A stretch of 64,000 nt of DNA from DASUPK01 sp963804595 (GTDB lineage Bacteria > Actinomycetota > Thermoleophilia > Solirubrobacterales > 70-9), in contig CAWDQZ010000009.1 in NCBI GenBank assembly GCA_963804595.1, positions 310,001 through 374,000 of the forward strand, written 5' to 3'. Below the pieces are notes generated by a model, which did not search any database, was not told where the DNA came from, and was given only the letters and a program-made list of their open reading frames with translations. Shown here one piece after another: positions 50,687 through 58,400 of the stretch. Made by a program: the position numbers and the translations under genes. How positions within the stretch are numbered: the first letter of the stretch is position 1; each line of letters opens with the position of its first letter.

Positions 50687-51882
50687 GGGCAGGAAGGGCG
50701 CGCCACGGGCGCGCCCTCTTCAGCTGGATTGCGGTCATCGTGGTGACGGGCCTGATCGCCGGCTGCGGCGGCGGCGGGGACGACTCGAGCAGTTCGGCCG
50801 CCTCAACGCCTCAGACCCAGACGCAGGTCGTGATCCAGGCCAGCGGTGGCAGCTTCAACCCCGCCCAGATCTACAAGGACGTCTCGCCGGGGGTCGTGAC
50901 GATCGACTCGGTCTTCGAGGGCAGCACGAGCGACGTGCTCGGGGGCGGCGGCTCCGCAGGCCAGGGATCCGGATTCGTGGTGGACAAGGACGGCGACATC
51001 GTCACAAACGCCCACGTGGTCACCAGCGGCGGCCACCTGAACGGCGGTGGGACGCCGCACGAGGCCAAGCAGGTCTTCGTGGAGTTCGGAGACCGCAACC
51101 GAGTCCCGGCCGAGATCAAGGGCTTCGACGCGGACGCCGACGTGGCGCTGATCAAGGTCGATCCTGACGGTCTCGACCTGCAGCCCGTAGACCTCTCGGA
51201 TCGCTCGAGCTTCACGGTAGGCGAGCCGGTGGCCGCGATCGGCAGCCCGTTCGGCGAGGACCAGTCGCTCTCGATCGGCGTGATCTCGGCAACGAACCGG
51301 ACGGTCGAGGGGCTCACCAACTTCGGCATCGACAATGCAATCCAGACCGACGCCTCGATCAACCCGGGCAACTCGGGCGGCCCGCTGCTCGACGCCAAGG
51401 GCGAGGTCATCGGCATCAACGAGCAGATCGCGTCCAGCTCCGGCAGCAACTCCGGCGTCGGCTTCGCGATCCCGGTGACCTCGGTCCGGTACTCCCTCGA
51501 CCAGCTCCGGGCCGACGGCAAGGTGGAGTATGCGTACCTGGGCGTAACCAGCGAGTCGCTGTATCCGCAGCTGGCCGATCATCTCAACCTCGACACCGAC
51601 GCGGGCGCTCTGATCACCGACGTCGTCAACGGCAGCCCCGCCGACAACGCGGGCCTGAAGGGCTCGACCGGTGAGGACACCTTCCAGCTCCAGCAGGTGA
51701 AGACCGGGGGCGACGTCGTGCTCGCGGTCGACGGCAAGCCGGTGCTCGAGAACAACGACCTCTCGAAGCTGGTCGCCGCCCACAGGCCGGGGGACAAGGT
51801 GACGCTCCAGATCCTCCGCGACGGCAACAAGCAGGACGTAGAGGTCACGCTGGGCTCGCGGCCGGCGGACGTAAACCAGTAG
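50683..51882 (+). CDS. HtrA/DegP-type serine protease lipoprotein with PDZ domain
   Basis: A 399-residue exported protease. The N-terminus has a transmembrane/lipoprotein signal with lipobox LIAGC followed by a Gly/Ser-rich linker. The trypsin-like domain has His111 (TNAHVV), Asp153 (DADVALIK) and Ser231 (GNSGGP). One PDZ domain occupies about residues 285-390 (YLGVTSESLY, GSPADNAGL). It degrades or chaperones misfolded envelope proteins. Co-transcribed with the two-component genes, so it is a probable target or feedback element of that system. Confidence 0.94.
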   Translation: MRAGRARHGRALFSWIAVIVVTGLIAGCGGGGDDSSSSAASTPQTQTQVVIQASGGSFNPAQIYKDVSPGVVTIDSVFEGSTSDVLGGGGSAGQGSGFVVDKDGDIVTNAHVVTSGGHLNGGGTPHEAKQVFVEFGDRNRVPAEIKGFDADADVALIKVDPDGLDLQPVDLSDRSSFTVGEPVAAIGSPFGEDQSLSIGVISATNRTVEGLTNFGIDNAIQTDASINPGNSGGPLLDAKGEVIGINEQIASSSGSNSGVGFAIPVTSVRYSLDQLRADGKVEYAYLGVTSESLYPQLADHLNLDTDAGALITDVVNGSPADNAGLKGSTGEDTFQLQQVKTGGDVVLAVDGKPVLENNDLSKLVAAHRPGDKVTLQILRDGNKQDVEVTLGSRPADVNQ

Positions 51883-51912
51883 CGGCTGCCAGGCCGCACC
51901 ACTTCGGAGCGA

Positions 51913-51964
51913 AGGGGCAAAGCCCGTTTGATGCGAGGGTGCTCCGGAGGAGCAACCCGTTTAA
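51913..51964 (+). repeat. REP-like intergenic element, copy A
   Basis: Located 30 bp after the htrA-type stop. It contains GGGCAAAGCCC (4-bp hairpin), then TTGATGCGAGGGTGCTCCG, then GAGGAGCAACCCGTT; GCTCC and GGAGC form a second hairpin. The 19-nt central block and flanking words recur in the opposite orientation at 56961-57028. A further short hairpin CTTCG/CGAAG sits just before it. Confidence 0.7.
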
Positions 51965-51996
51965 CTCTGGGGGCGGCCGCTTGCAGCCGCGGCTAT

Positions 51997-52932
51997 ATGG
52001 CGAAGCCGTCAATGACAAACCTCGTAGTGGACCTGGCCGCCACCCTGCGCGAGGAGGTCCTGCCGCACCTCGGGGCACACGCCGGCCGCGCCCACTCCGG
52101 CGAGGCGGAGGGCGGCGACGTCACCTTCCAGATCGACGAGCACGCCGAGGCGCGGATGGAGTCCTTCCTCGCCGAGCGGGCGCCCGAGGTCTCGTTCTTC
52201 TCCGAGGATCGAGGCATGGTCTCGCCCGCGGGCGACCGCGCCCAGTGGGTCCTGGTGGTGGACCCGATCGACGGCACCCGGCCGGCGTTGGCCGGGCTCG
52301 AGTCGTGCTGTGTCTCGGTCGCGGCGGCGCCGCTGGACGGCGAGCCCACCATGGGGGACGTGCAGGTCGGCTGCGTGCTCGAGGTGAAGAGCGGGCACAG
52401 CTTCGTCGCGCAGCGCGGTCAGGGCCTCGAACCGGAAGCGAAGCTCTCGAACAACCGCTCGCTGGAGCGCATGTTCTGGACCTACGGCTTCCGCGGGCGC
52501 CCCGCGCGCGCCCTGATCGAGGTGATCTGCGATCTGATCGACGTCTCCTCGGTCGGCGGCGGGACCTTCGATCTCGGCTCCGCGACGTACGACATGACTC
52601 GGATCGCCACCGGCCAACTCGACGCCTACGTCGAGCCGGGGCCGCGGATGATCGACGACGTGCCCCAGGTCCGCGCCGAGTTCGAGCGCGTCGGCGCCGG
52701 CGCGGTGCTCAACAACTCGCCCTACGACCTGGCTGCGGCGACGATCTGCCTCGAGGAGTGCGGAGCGGTGGTGACGGACGCGTACGGCGAATCCCTCGCT
52801 TCACGGCCGCTGTTGGGCTCGGATCACGAGTTTCAGATGTCGTGCGTCGCCGCGGCCAACCGGGATCTGCACTCCGCGATCTGCGCGGAGATCGACGCCG
52901 GCATCGAGCGGCTCCGCGCCACCGGCTCCTGA
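51997..52932 (+). CDS. inositol monophosphatase/FBPase-fold phosphatase
   Basis: A 311-residue member of the lithium-sensitive phosphatase superfamily, resembling archaeal-type bifunctional IMPase/FBPase. VVDPIDGTRPALAG holds the metal-binding Asp residues of the DPxDGT motif, SFFSEDRG supplies the Glu-Asp pair, and GGGTFDLGSATYDMTRIATGQLDAYVEPG is the C-terminal substrate region. It would dephosphorylate a sugar or polyol phosphate. ATG 51997 or 52012 can serve as start. It stands 50 bp ahead of two trehalose-related genes; see findings. Confidence 0.85.
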   Translation: MAKPSMTNLVVDLAATLREEVLPHLGAHAGRAHSGEAEGGDVTFQIDEHAEARMESFLAERAPEVSFFSEDRGMVSPAGDRAQWVLVVDPIDGTRPALAGLESCCVSVAAAPLDGEPTMGDVQVGCVLEVKSGHSFVAQRGQGLEPEAKLSNNRSLERMFWTYGFRGRPARALIEVICDLIDVSSVGGGTFDLGSATYDMTRIATGQLDAYVEPGPRMIDDVPQVRAEFERVGAGAVLNNSPYDLAAATICLEECGAVVTDAYGESLASRPLLGSDHEFQMSCVAAANRDLHSAICAEIDAGIERLRATGS

Positions 52933-52981
52933 CGAGTACTTTTCCGCCCTTGTCCAGTAGTCGATCTCCCATGGGGGGGCC

Positions 52982-54217
52982 GTGCTCCAGGAAGTAGCGC
53001 TCGGCACCAAGTCGCTGGCCGACTACACGCACCTGGCCGGGCGCGGCCTGGTCGACGAGATCAGGGAGCTGGCGGAGAGCCTGAAGGGAAAGCGGGTGCT
53101 GCACGTCAGTGCAACCGCGTTCGGCGGCGGGGTCTCCGAGATCCTCTACACGATCGTCCCGCTGATGCGGGACGTCGGGCTCGAGGCCTCCTGGCAGGTG
53201 ATCATGGGCAGGGAGGAGTTCTTCAACGCCACCAAGCTCCTCCACAACTCGCTGCAGGGCGATCCGAACACGCTCACCCCCAGCCAGTGGGAGTTGTTCG
53301 ACCACTACAACAAGATGAACGCCGAGAGCCTGGAGGGCGAGTGGGACGTGATCATCGTGCACGACCCGCAGCCCGTGGGGATGCGACACAACGCCACCGA
53401 CCACGCCAAGAACTGGATCTGGCGCTGCCACATCGACCTCTCCGAGCCGAACCCGGAGCCGATCAACCGGCTGCTGCCGCTGATCTCGGGGTACGACGTC
53501 ACGGTTTGGCACCTCGAGCAGTACGTGCCCAAGGGGCTCGACGGCCACGGCGGCGTGCGGATCGTGCCCCCGGCGATCGACCCGCTCTCGCCGAAGAACA
53601 TGGCGCTCTCTCCCGACGATGCGGCGTTCGTCTGCAATCAGTTCGGGATCGACGTGGACCGGCCGATGATGTGCCAGGTCTCGCGCTTCGATCCGTGGAA
53701 GGACCCGATCGGCGTGATCGACGCCTATCGGGAGGTCACCAAGGAGATCCCCGAGGTGCAGCTGGCGCTGGTGGGCTCGATGGCGACGGACGACCCGGAG
53801 GGCTGGGAGTTCTTTCACCGCACCTTCGAGTACGCCGGGTCGGACCCCGACATCAAGATTCTCAACAACCTCAACAACGTCGGTGCGATCGAGGTGAACG
53901 CGTTCCAGTCCCAGTCCGACGTCGTCCTGCAGAAGTCGATCCGCGAGGGCTTCGGGCTGACGGTGTCCGAGGCGCTCTGGAAGGGACGGCCGACCGTCGC
54001 CGGGGACGTCGGCGGGATCCCGCTGCAGATCATCGACGGCGAGGACGGCTACCTGGTCTCCTCTCCGGAGCAGGCCGCAGAGCGCTGCGTCGGGATCCTG
54101 CGGGACCACGAGCTCGGGCGGCGCCTCGGCCGGGCCGGCAAGGAGCGGACCCGGGAACGGTTCCTCTCCCCGAGGCTGCTGCTCGACTGGATGCGGATCT
54201 TCGCCTCGCTCGACTGA
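52982..54217 (+). CDS. treT: trehalose glycosyltransferring synthase (TreT-like, GT4)
   Basis: A 411-residue GT4 glycosyltransferase. The start HVSATAFGGGVSEILYTIVPLMRDVGL is characteristic of TreT, as is WRCHIDLSEPN, the donor-site motif ADSVVQKS-like SDVVLQKSIREGFGLTVSEALWKGRPTVAG, and the final NDGYLV-like DGYLVSSPEQAAER. TreT joins NDP-glucose and glucose to make trehalose (and works in reverse). GTG 52982 begins VLQEVALG. CsaA lies 13 bp downstream, then OtsA. Confidence 0.87.
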   Translation: MLQEVALGTKSLADYTHLAGRGLVDEIRELAESLKGKRVLHVSATAFGGGVSEILYTIVPLMRDVGLEASWQVIMGREEFFNATKLLHNSLQGDPNTLTPSQWELFDHYNKMNAESLEGEWDVIIVHDPQPVGMRHNATDHAKNWIWRCHIDLSEPNPEPINRLLPLISGYDVTVWHLEQYVPKGLDGHGGVRIVPPAIDPLSPKNMALSPDDAAFVCNQFGIDVDRPMMCQVSRFDPWKDPIGVIDAYREVTKEIPEVQLALVGSMATDDPEGWEFFHRTFEYAGSDPDIKILNNLNNVGAIEVNAFQSQSDVVLQKSIREGFGLTVSEALWKGRPTVAGDVGGIPLQIIDGEDGYLVSSPEQAAERCVGILRDHELGRRLGRAGKERTRERFLSPRLLLDWMRIFASLD

Positions 54218-54230
54218 CCGGGCTGCCGCG

Positions 54231-54566
54231 GTGACCGAGATCACCTGGGAGCAGTTCGAGGCGGTCGACATGCGCGTCGGCCGCGTGGTTGGAGTAGAGG
54301 AGTTCCCCGAGGCCCGGGTGCCGGCCTGGAAGCTGGAGATCGACTTCGGCCCCGAGATCGGCCGCAGGCGCGCCTCGGCCCAGATCACCCACTACGCGCA
54401 GGAGGACCTCGAGGGGCGGCTCGTGGTGGGCGTCGTCAACTTCCCGCCGAAGCGGATCGGGCCTTTCCTCTCCGAGGTGCTCGTCCTGGGCGCGCTCGAC
54501 GAGGCCAAGGGAGTGGTCCTGCTTCGCCCGGACGATGACGTCGCGCCGGGTGATCGGATCGCCTGA
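54231..54566 (+). CDS. csaA: CsaA-type tRNA-binding-domain protein
   Basis: A 111-residue single OB-fold protein. VDMRVGRVVGVEEFPEARVPAWKLEIDFG and the last part (NFPPKRIGPFLSEVLVLG, LLRPDDDVAPGDRI) are typical of CsaA, the stand-alone form of the MetRS/Trbp111 tRNA-binding domain, which shows chaperone-like activity in Bacillus. It starts at GTG 54231, 13 bp after treT. Confidence 0.9.
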   Translation: MTEITWEQFEAVDMRVGRVVGVEEFPEARVPAWKLEIDFGPEIGRRRASAQITHYAQEDLEGRLVVGVVNFPPKRIGPFLSEVLVLGALDEAKGVVLLRPDDDVAPGDRIA

Positions 54567-54605
54567 GCGCCTGGCGTCATTAGCTCAGCCTGGTACAAAC
54601 GGGAT

Positions 54606-56072
54606 GTGGCCGAGCACCCACTGACGATCGTCTCGAACCGCGGCCCGGCGGAGTTCGGCCGGGACGAGACCGGTCAGCGGGTGGTGCATCGCGGCGGCGG
54701 CGGGCTGGTGACGGCGCTCTCCGGGCTCGTCTCACACCGAAAGGCGCTCTGGATCGCGTCGGCGATGACGGAGGAGGACGTCGTGGTCGCGAACGAGAGC
54801 GAGGGGCCGGTTGAGATCGAGGTCGACGGAATCGACTACGACGTGCAGATGGTCGCCTCGAACCCCTCCGCCTACGACCGCTTCTACAACGTGATCGCCA
54901 ACCCGATCCTGTGGTTCATCCAGCACTACCTCTGGGACCTCTCCAACGCGCCGGACATCCGGCAGGCCGAGGTCGACGCCTGGGAGGAGGGCTACAAGGT
55001 CGTGAACGACGACATCGCCGATTGCGTGATCCGGGCGATCGAGGGCCAGGAGGAGCCGGTGGTGATGCTCCACGACTACCACCTCTACACCTGTCCCGGG
55101 CTGATCCGAGAGGCGAGACCCGACGCCTTCCTCCACTACTTCGTGCACATCCCCTGGTCGCAGCCGGATTCCTGGCGGATCCTTCCCAACCGCTGGCGGG
55201 AGGCGATCTACCAGAGCATGCTGGCCAACGACATCATCGGCTTCCACACGACTGCCTACTGTCGCAACTTCCTGCAGTGCTGCCGGGAGCTGATGGAGCT
55301 CGAGGTCGACTTCGAGCGCAATTCGGTGATCCACGAGGGACGCGAGGTCTGGGTGCGGGCCTACCCGCTGTCGATCGACACGGAGCGGCTCTACCGCGTC
55401 GCGCAGTCCTCGGACGTCGAGTTCTACGAGAAGGAGGTGCTGCGCCGCCGCCGCGACCACCTGATCCTGCGGGTGGACCGGGCGGACCTCTCGAAGAACG
55501 TGCTGCGCGGGTTCACGGCGTTCGACGTCTTCCTCGAGCAGCATCCGGAGTTCCGGGAGAAGGTCACCTTCATCGCACACCTGCAGCCCTCGCGTCAGGA
55601 CGTGCCCGAGTACGCGGAATACCTGGAGCGCATCGAGGCGTTGGTCGCCGTCGTCAACCACCGGCACGGGACCACCGACTGGATGCCGATCGACCTCCGC
55701 ATCTACGAGAACTTCCACGAGGCCGTGGCGCGCTACAAGCAGTTCGACCTGCTCATGGTCAACTCGCTGTTCGACGGGATGAACCTGGTCGCCAAGGAGG
55801 CGCCGACGGTCAACACCCGCGACGGCGTCGTGATGCTCTCGGAGAACACCGGTGCGCACGAGGAGCTCGGGGACTGCACGCTGTCGGTGAACCCGTTCGA
55901 CATCCAGGAGCAGGCCGACACGATCTATCGCGCTCTGACCATGGAGCCGGAGGAGCGGACCCTGCGCGCCAAGCGGCTCAAGGAGATCATCACCGAGCGG
56001 GATCCCGGCGATTGGGTCGACGAGCAGATGGACGACATCCGCCTCAAGCGCTCGCCCGCGGAGGTGCGCTAG
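54606..56072 (+). CDS. otsA: alpha,alpha-trehalose-phosphate synthase OtsA (GT20)
   Basis: A 488-residue GT20 enzyme that makes trehalose-6-phosphate from a nucleotide-glucose and glucose-6-phosphate. Typical blocks are IVSNRGPAEF, VMLHDYHLYTCPGLIRE, FVHIPWSQPDSWRILP, IIGFHTTAYCRNF, and NSLFDGMNLVAKE with the phosphate-binding LSENTGAHEELG. GTG 54606; a TACAAA box ends 7 nt earlier. No OtsB phosphatase gene is in the window. Its stop codon overlaps the stop of the convergent gene in the tetramer CTAG. Confidence 0.93.
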   Translation: MAEHPLTIVSNRGPAEFGRDETGQRVVHRGGGGLVTALSGLVSHRKALWIASAMTEEDVVVANESEGPVEIEVDGIDYDVQMVASNPSAYDRFYNVIANPILWFIQHYLWDLSNAPDIRQAEVDAWEEGYKVVNDDIADCVIRAIEGQEEPVVMLHDYHLYTCPGLIREARPDAFLHYFVHIPWSQPDSWRILPNRWREAIYQSMLANDIIGFHTTAYCRNFLQCCRELMELEVDFERNSVIHEGREVWVRAYPLSIDTERLYRVAQSSDVEFYEKEVLRRRRDHLILRVDRADLSKNVLRGFTAFDVFLEQHPEFREKVTFIAHLQPSRQDVPEYAEYLERIEALVAVVNHRHGTTDWMPIDLRIYENFHEAVARYKQFDLLMVNSLFDGMNLVAKEAPTVNTRDGVVMLSENTGAHEELGDCTLSVNPFDIQEQADTIYRALTMEPEERTLRAKRLKEIITERDPGDWVDEQMDDIRLKRSPAEVR

Positions 56073-56494
56073 CGCTCGATGCGGAACTCGCCCGGTGAGG
56101 GCGGTGGGACGTAGGAGTAGGCGGGTGGTGAGTAGGCCGCAGGAGCAGGCGGCGGCGCTGGCGCCGGGTGGCGCTCGACGCGACGGTGCGTCTGGGGCCA
56201 CCGGCGGCCGGGGCGCCGGCGCCTCTCGGCTGCGTGGCGGTGCCGAGATCCGTGCCGCCGTCGGTCACGCTCGACCAACCGTCGCCTAGGCCGTTTGGAC
56301 GCCGAGCGTGGGGGAACTGCGACGGGCGCCGGTTCGGCACTCACGGGCGGTGGCGCCAGGCCGACATCCGGCGGCACCGGCGGCGGCCTGTCGCTACCGA
56401 GCAGCGCGGGCAGGGAGACGATGCCCGCGATCGCCGCGGCGACGACCGCGGTGGCGCGGCCCACGCTCCGCCATCTGATCTGCACTCGAGGCAC
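56069..56494 (-). CDS. hypothetical Pro/Arg-rich single-pass membrane or secreted protein
   Basis: A 141-residue open frame with a basic N-terminus and one hydrophobic segment (ATAVVAAAIAGIVSLPALLG, about residues 14-33), then Pro/Val-rich, Arg/His-rich and Pro/Ala/Tyr-rich stretches. A short membrane-anchored protein with low-complexity exterior is plausible in this lineage, but such composition can also arise by chance on the antisense strand of a GC-rich gap. No homologue is recognised. It shares the CTAG stop with otsA. Confidence 0.5.
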   Translation of the reverse strand: MPRVQIRWRSVGRATAVVAAAIAGIVSLPALLGSDRPPPVPPDVGLAPPPVSAEPAPVAVPPRSASKRPRRRLVERDRRRHGSRHRHAAERRRRPGRRWPQTHRRVERHPAPAPPPAPAAYSPPAYSYVPPPSPGEFRIER

Positions 56495-56541
56495 ATCCCG
56501 GTGAGCGGTCTGATCGGCGTCCTCTCCCCTCGCCCATCCCC

Positions 56542-56547
56542 TATAGT
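56542..56547 (+). promoter_or_regulatory. putative -10 element of rpsF
   Basis: TATAGT, close to the TATAAT consensus, ends 11 nt before GTG 56559. Transcription would begin about 4-5 nt ahead of the start codon, leaving almost no leader. No -35 hexamer is obvious in the C-rich stretch upstream. Confidence 0.45.
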
Positions 56548-56558
56548 CGCGCGTCGCT

Positions 56559-56957
56559 GTGAACCGGCACTACGAACTCGTACTGATGCTCGACCCCGAG
56601 GCCGCCGACGAGGCGCGCGAGAAGGTCGCGGGCGACGTGCGCCAGCGGATCGAGGGCGCGGGCACGCTCGACCGGGCGGACGTCTGGGGGATGCGCAAGA
56701 TGGCCTACGAGATCCGCCAGCGGAACGAGGCGGACTACCGCTACTACCGCTTCCAGGGCGAGCCCGACCTGCTCGAGCAGCTCGACCACAGCCTGAAGAT
56801 CACCGATGGCGTGCTGCGCTTCCGCATCTTCAAGGTCGACCCAGACGCGCCGAGCAACCCGCCGCCGACCTCCGACCGCCCGGCGCAGGTCGGCGACGGA
56901 CGCGGTGACCGCGACGATCGGCCGCGCCGCGGGCGTCGCGACGACCGCGACGACTGA
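56559..56957 (+). CDS. rpsF: 30S ribosomal protein S6
   Basis: A 132-residue protein. MNRHYELVLMLDPEA is the conserved first strand, WGMRKMAYEIRQRNEADYRYYRFQGEP the core, and SLKITDGVLRFRIFKV the last strand. Residues from about 98 form an extra tail of Arg, Asp and Gly repeats (RGDRDDRPRRGRRDDRDD) beyond the fold. It partners S18 in the ribosome platform. First gene of rpsF-ssb-rpsR-rplI. Confidence 0.96.
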   Translation: MNRHYELVLMLDPEAADEAREKVAGDVRQRIEGAGTLDRADVWGMRKMAYEIRQRNEADYRYYRFQGEPDLLEQLDHSLKITDGVLRFRIFKVDPDAPSNPPPTSDRPAQVGDGRGDRDDRPRRGRRDDRDD

Positions 56958-56960
56958 ACT

Positions 56961-57028
56961 GAACGGCTTGCTCCTCGCTTCGCGTCGGAGCACCCTCGCA
57001 TCAACGCACTTTCCGGGCTTTGTCCCGT
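56961..57028 (-). repeat. REP-like intergenic element, copy B
   Basis: Read on the minus strand it contains ACAAAGCCCGG, TTGATGCGAGGGTGCTCCG, then GAGGAGCAAGCCGTT, matching copy A at 51913-51964 with insertions of 9-10 nt that add a CGCGAAGCG inner loop. TGCTCC and GGAGCA can pair. It lies between rpsF and ssb. Confidence 0.7.
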
Positions 57029-57104
57029 GTGAGGGGAGAGGGCAGCCGGGCGGCTGCTTAGTATCGATGTTCGGAATCGAAGAGATAGAAGAGGAGCTGA
57101 TCAC

Positions 57105-57575
57105 GTGGCAGCAAGCAACATCAACTCGGTCGTCATCACCGGGAACCTGACCAAGGACCCCGAGCTGCGCTCGACACCGGCCGGGACCGCCGTCTGCAAG
57201 CTGCGAGTGGCCGTCAACAGCCGCCGCAAGGACGGTCAGAGCGGCGAGTGGGTCGACAAGCCCAACTACTTCGATGTCACCGTCTGGGGTGCGCAGGGCG
57301 AGAATTGCGCCCAGTACCTCTCAAAGGGACGCCCGGTCGCCGTGCAGGGCCGCCTGGACTGGCGTGAATGGGAGTCTCAGGACGGCGGCAAGCGGCAGGC
57401 CGTCGAGATCATCGCCGAGAGCGTCCAGTTCCTCGGCTCGCGCTCGGACAACCCGGGTGGCGGCGGAGGCAACGGCTTCCAGCCGCAGTCGGACGTGCCC
57501 GCCGACACCTCGGACTTCGAGGGCGCCGGCGTCGGCTCGAGCGGCAGCAACGCGGACGACGACATACCCTTCTAG
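57105..57575 (+). CDS. ssb: single-stranded DNA-binding protein SSB
   Basis: A 156-residue SSB. The OB-fold starts NINSVVITGNLTKDPELRSTPAGTAV and holds FDVTVWGAQGENCAQYLSKGRPVAVQGRLDWREWE. A Gly/Ser-rich linker and the conserved acidic tip DDDIPF follow, used to recruit partner proteins. GTG 57105 is preceded by GAGGAG at 57091-57096. It coats single-stranded DNA at forks. Confidence 0.96.
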   Translation: MAASNINSVVITGNLTKDPELRSTPAGTAVCKLRVAVNSRRKDGQSGEWVDKPNYFDVTVWGAQGENCAQYLSKGRPVAVQGRLDWREWESQDGGKRQAVEIIAESVQFLGSRSDNPGGGGGNGFQPQSDVPADTSDFEGAGVGSSGSNADDDIPF

Positions 57576-57583
57576 GGACGCTC

Positions 57584-57928
57584 CTACGGATAGACGCTTG
57601 CGAGGTCGTCGCCGATCGTGATGACCTCGTCGAGCCTGGTGCGATCGAACGCCTGGCGCACGCCAGCCGGCGGACGGACGATCGCAAATCGCCGGCCGGC
57701 CTCCAGAGCCCGGACATGAGCCGCGGCCACCGCGGCCATGCCGCTCGAGTCCATGAAGGCCAGTCGGCTCAGGTCGATGACGAGCAGCTCGGGCTCCGCT
57801 GACTCGATTCGCGCCAGCACCTCGGTCACCTGATCGACGACCTGGAGGTCGAGATCGCCTCGAATCCTGACCAGCGCGCTGGTCCCTTCGGTCTCCGTCT
57901 CGAGCTCGAAGTTGAGCATCAGGCGCAT
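57584..57928 (-). CDS. STAS-domain anti-sigma factor antagonist
   Basis: A 114-residue STAS protein of the SpoIIAA/RsbV type. LVRIRGDLDLQVVDQVTEVL, LLVIDLSRLAFMDSSGMAAVAAAH (the phosphorylatable Ser in DSSG) and RRFAIVRPP are family landmarks. Such proteins free sigma factors by binding anti-sigma kinases. No kinase or sigma gene is nearby. It lies on the minus strand between ssb and rpsR, breaking an otherwise conserved ribosomal/replication cluster. Confidence 0.92.
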   Translation of the reverse strand: MRLMLNFELETETEGTSALVRIRGDLDLQVVDQVTEVLARIESAEPELLVIDLSRLAFMDSSGMAAVAAAHVRALEAGRRFAIVRPPAGVRQAFDRTRLDEVITIGDDLASVYP

Positions 57929-57944
57929 TAAAACCGACCATCGC

Positions 57945-57950
57945 TACCAT
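57945..57950 (+). promoter_or_regulatory. putative -10 element of rpsR
   Basis: TACCAT ends 11 nt before ATG 57962, in the gap opened by the antisense STAS gene. It would give rpsR and downstream genes their own promoter. Confidence 0.35.
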
Positions 57951-57961
57951 TCGCGCCCCTC

Positions 57962-58231
57962 ATGGCACGACAGCAACGACAGACCCAGTCGACCGGCGGC
58001 CGCAGGCGCCGCGGCCTGAGCGACCGCGGACGGCCGCGCAAGTACACGCGGATCAACGCCGAGACGATCGACTACAAGGACTTGAACCTGCTGCGGCGAT
58101 TCCTCTCGGACCGCGGCAAGACGCGTTCCCGGCGCGTCACCGGGCTCTCGAGGAAGCATCAGCAGCAACTCGCCCTGGCGGTGAAGCGAGCCCGCGAGCT
58201 CGCCCTGCTGCCGTACGTCGGCGAGCGCTAG
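57962..58231 (+). CDS. rpsR: 30S ribosomal protein S18
   Basis: An 89-residue protein. The conserved core is YKDLNLLRRFLSDRGKTRSRRVTGLSRKHQQQLALAVKRARELALLPYV, with a basic N-terminal extension (QQRQTQSTGGRRRRG). Lacks the zinc-binding Cys of the C+ paralogue. It binds next to S6 on the small subunit platform. Separated from ssb by the minus-strand STAS gene. Confidence 0.96.
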   Translation: MARQQRQTQSTGGRRRRGLSDRGRPRKYTRINAETIDYKDLNLLRRFLSDRGKTRSRRVTGLSRKHQQQLALAVKRARELALLPYVGER

Positions 58232-58235
58232 GTGC

Positions 58236-58398
58236 GATGAGGGGGGCCACGACGACGCACGCCTGGATGACGGCTGCGGCCATCGCATCTCGGCGTCCTC
58301 GGGCTCGCGCTTGCAGCCAGCAAGCGCTTCGCCCTGCGTCCACCGATCTGCTTGACCGTAACCGCCCCCAGGCGCACGTCGCCATGTCCCCCCTCATC
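58236..58398 (+). repeat. 163-bp imperfect inverted repeat filling the rpsR-rplI gap
   Basis: The 31-nt left arm at 58236-58266 begins GATGAGGGGGG and ends GCCTGG. The right arm at 58368-58398 is its inverted copy at 26 of 31 positions (CCAGGCGCACGTCGCC then CCCCCCTCATC). Inside, GCGCTTGC (58307-58314) and GCAAGCGC (58320-58327) form a perfect 8-bp hairpin, and GGCTGC/GCAGCC can pair. The right arm ends 2 nt before the rplI ATG, so the element holds that start region. It may be a structured leader RNA or a MITE-like insertion. No flanking duplication is clear. Confidence 0.7.
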
Positions 58399-58400
58399 TA

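Noticed and set aside
54574..54600. tRNA-like 5' fragment (GCGTCATTAGCTCAGCCTGGTA) just before otsA
   Set aside because: It resembles positions 1-22 of a tRNA, but the D-stem does not close, and no anticodon arm, T-arm or 3' acceptor follows. It is at most a chance match or decayed remnant; its TACAAA may instead be a promoter element.
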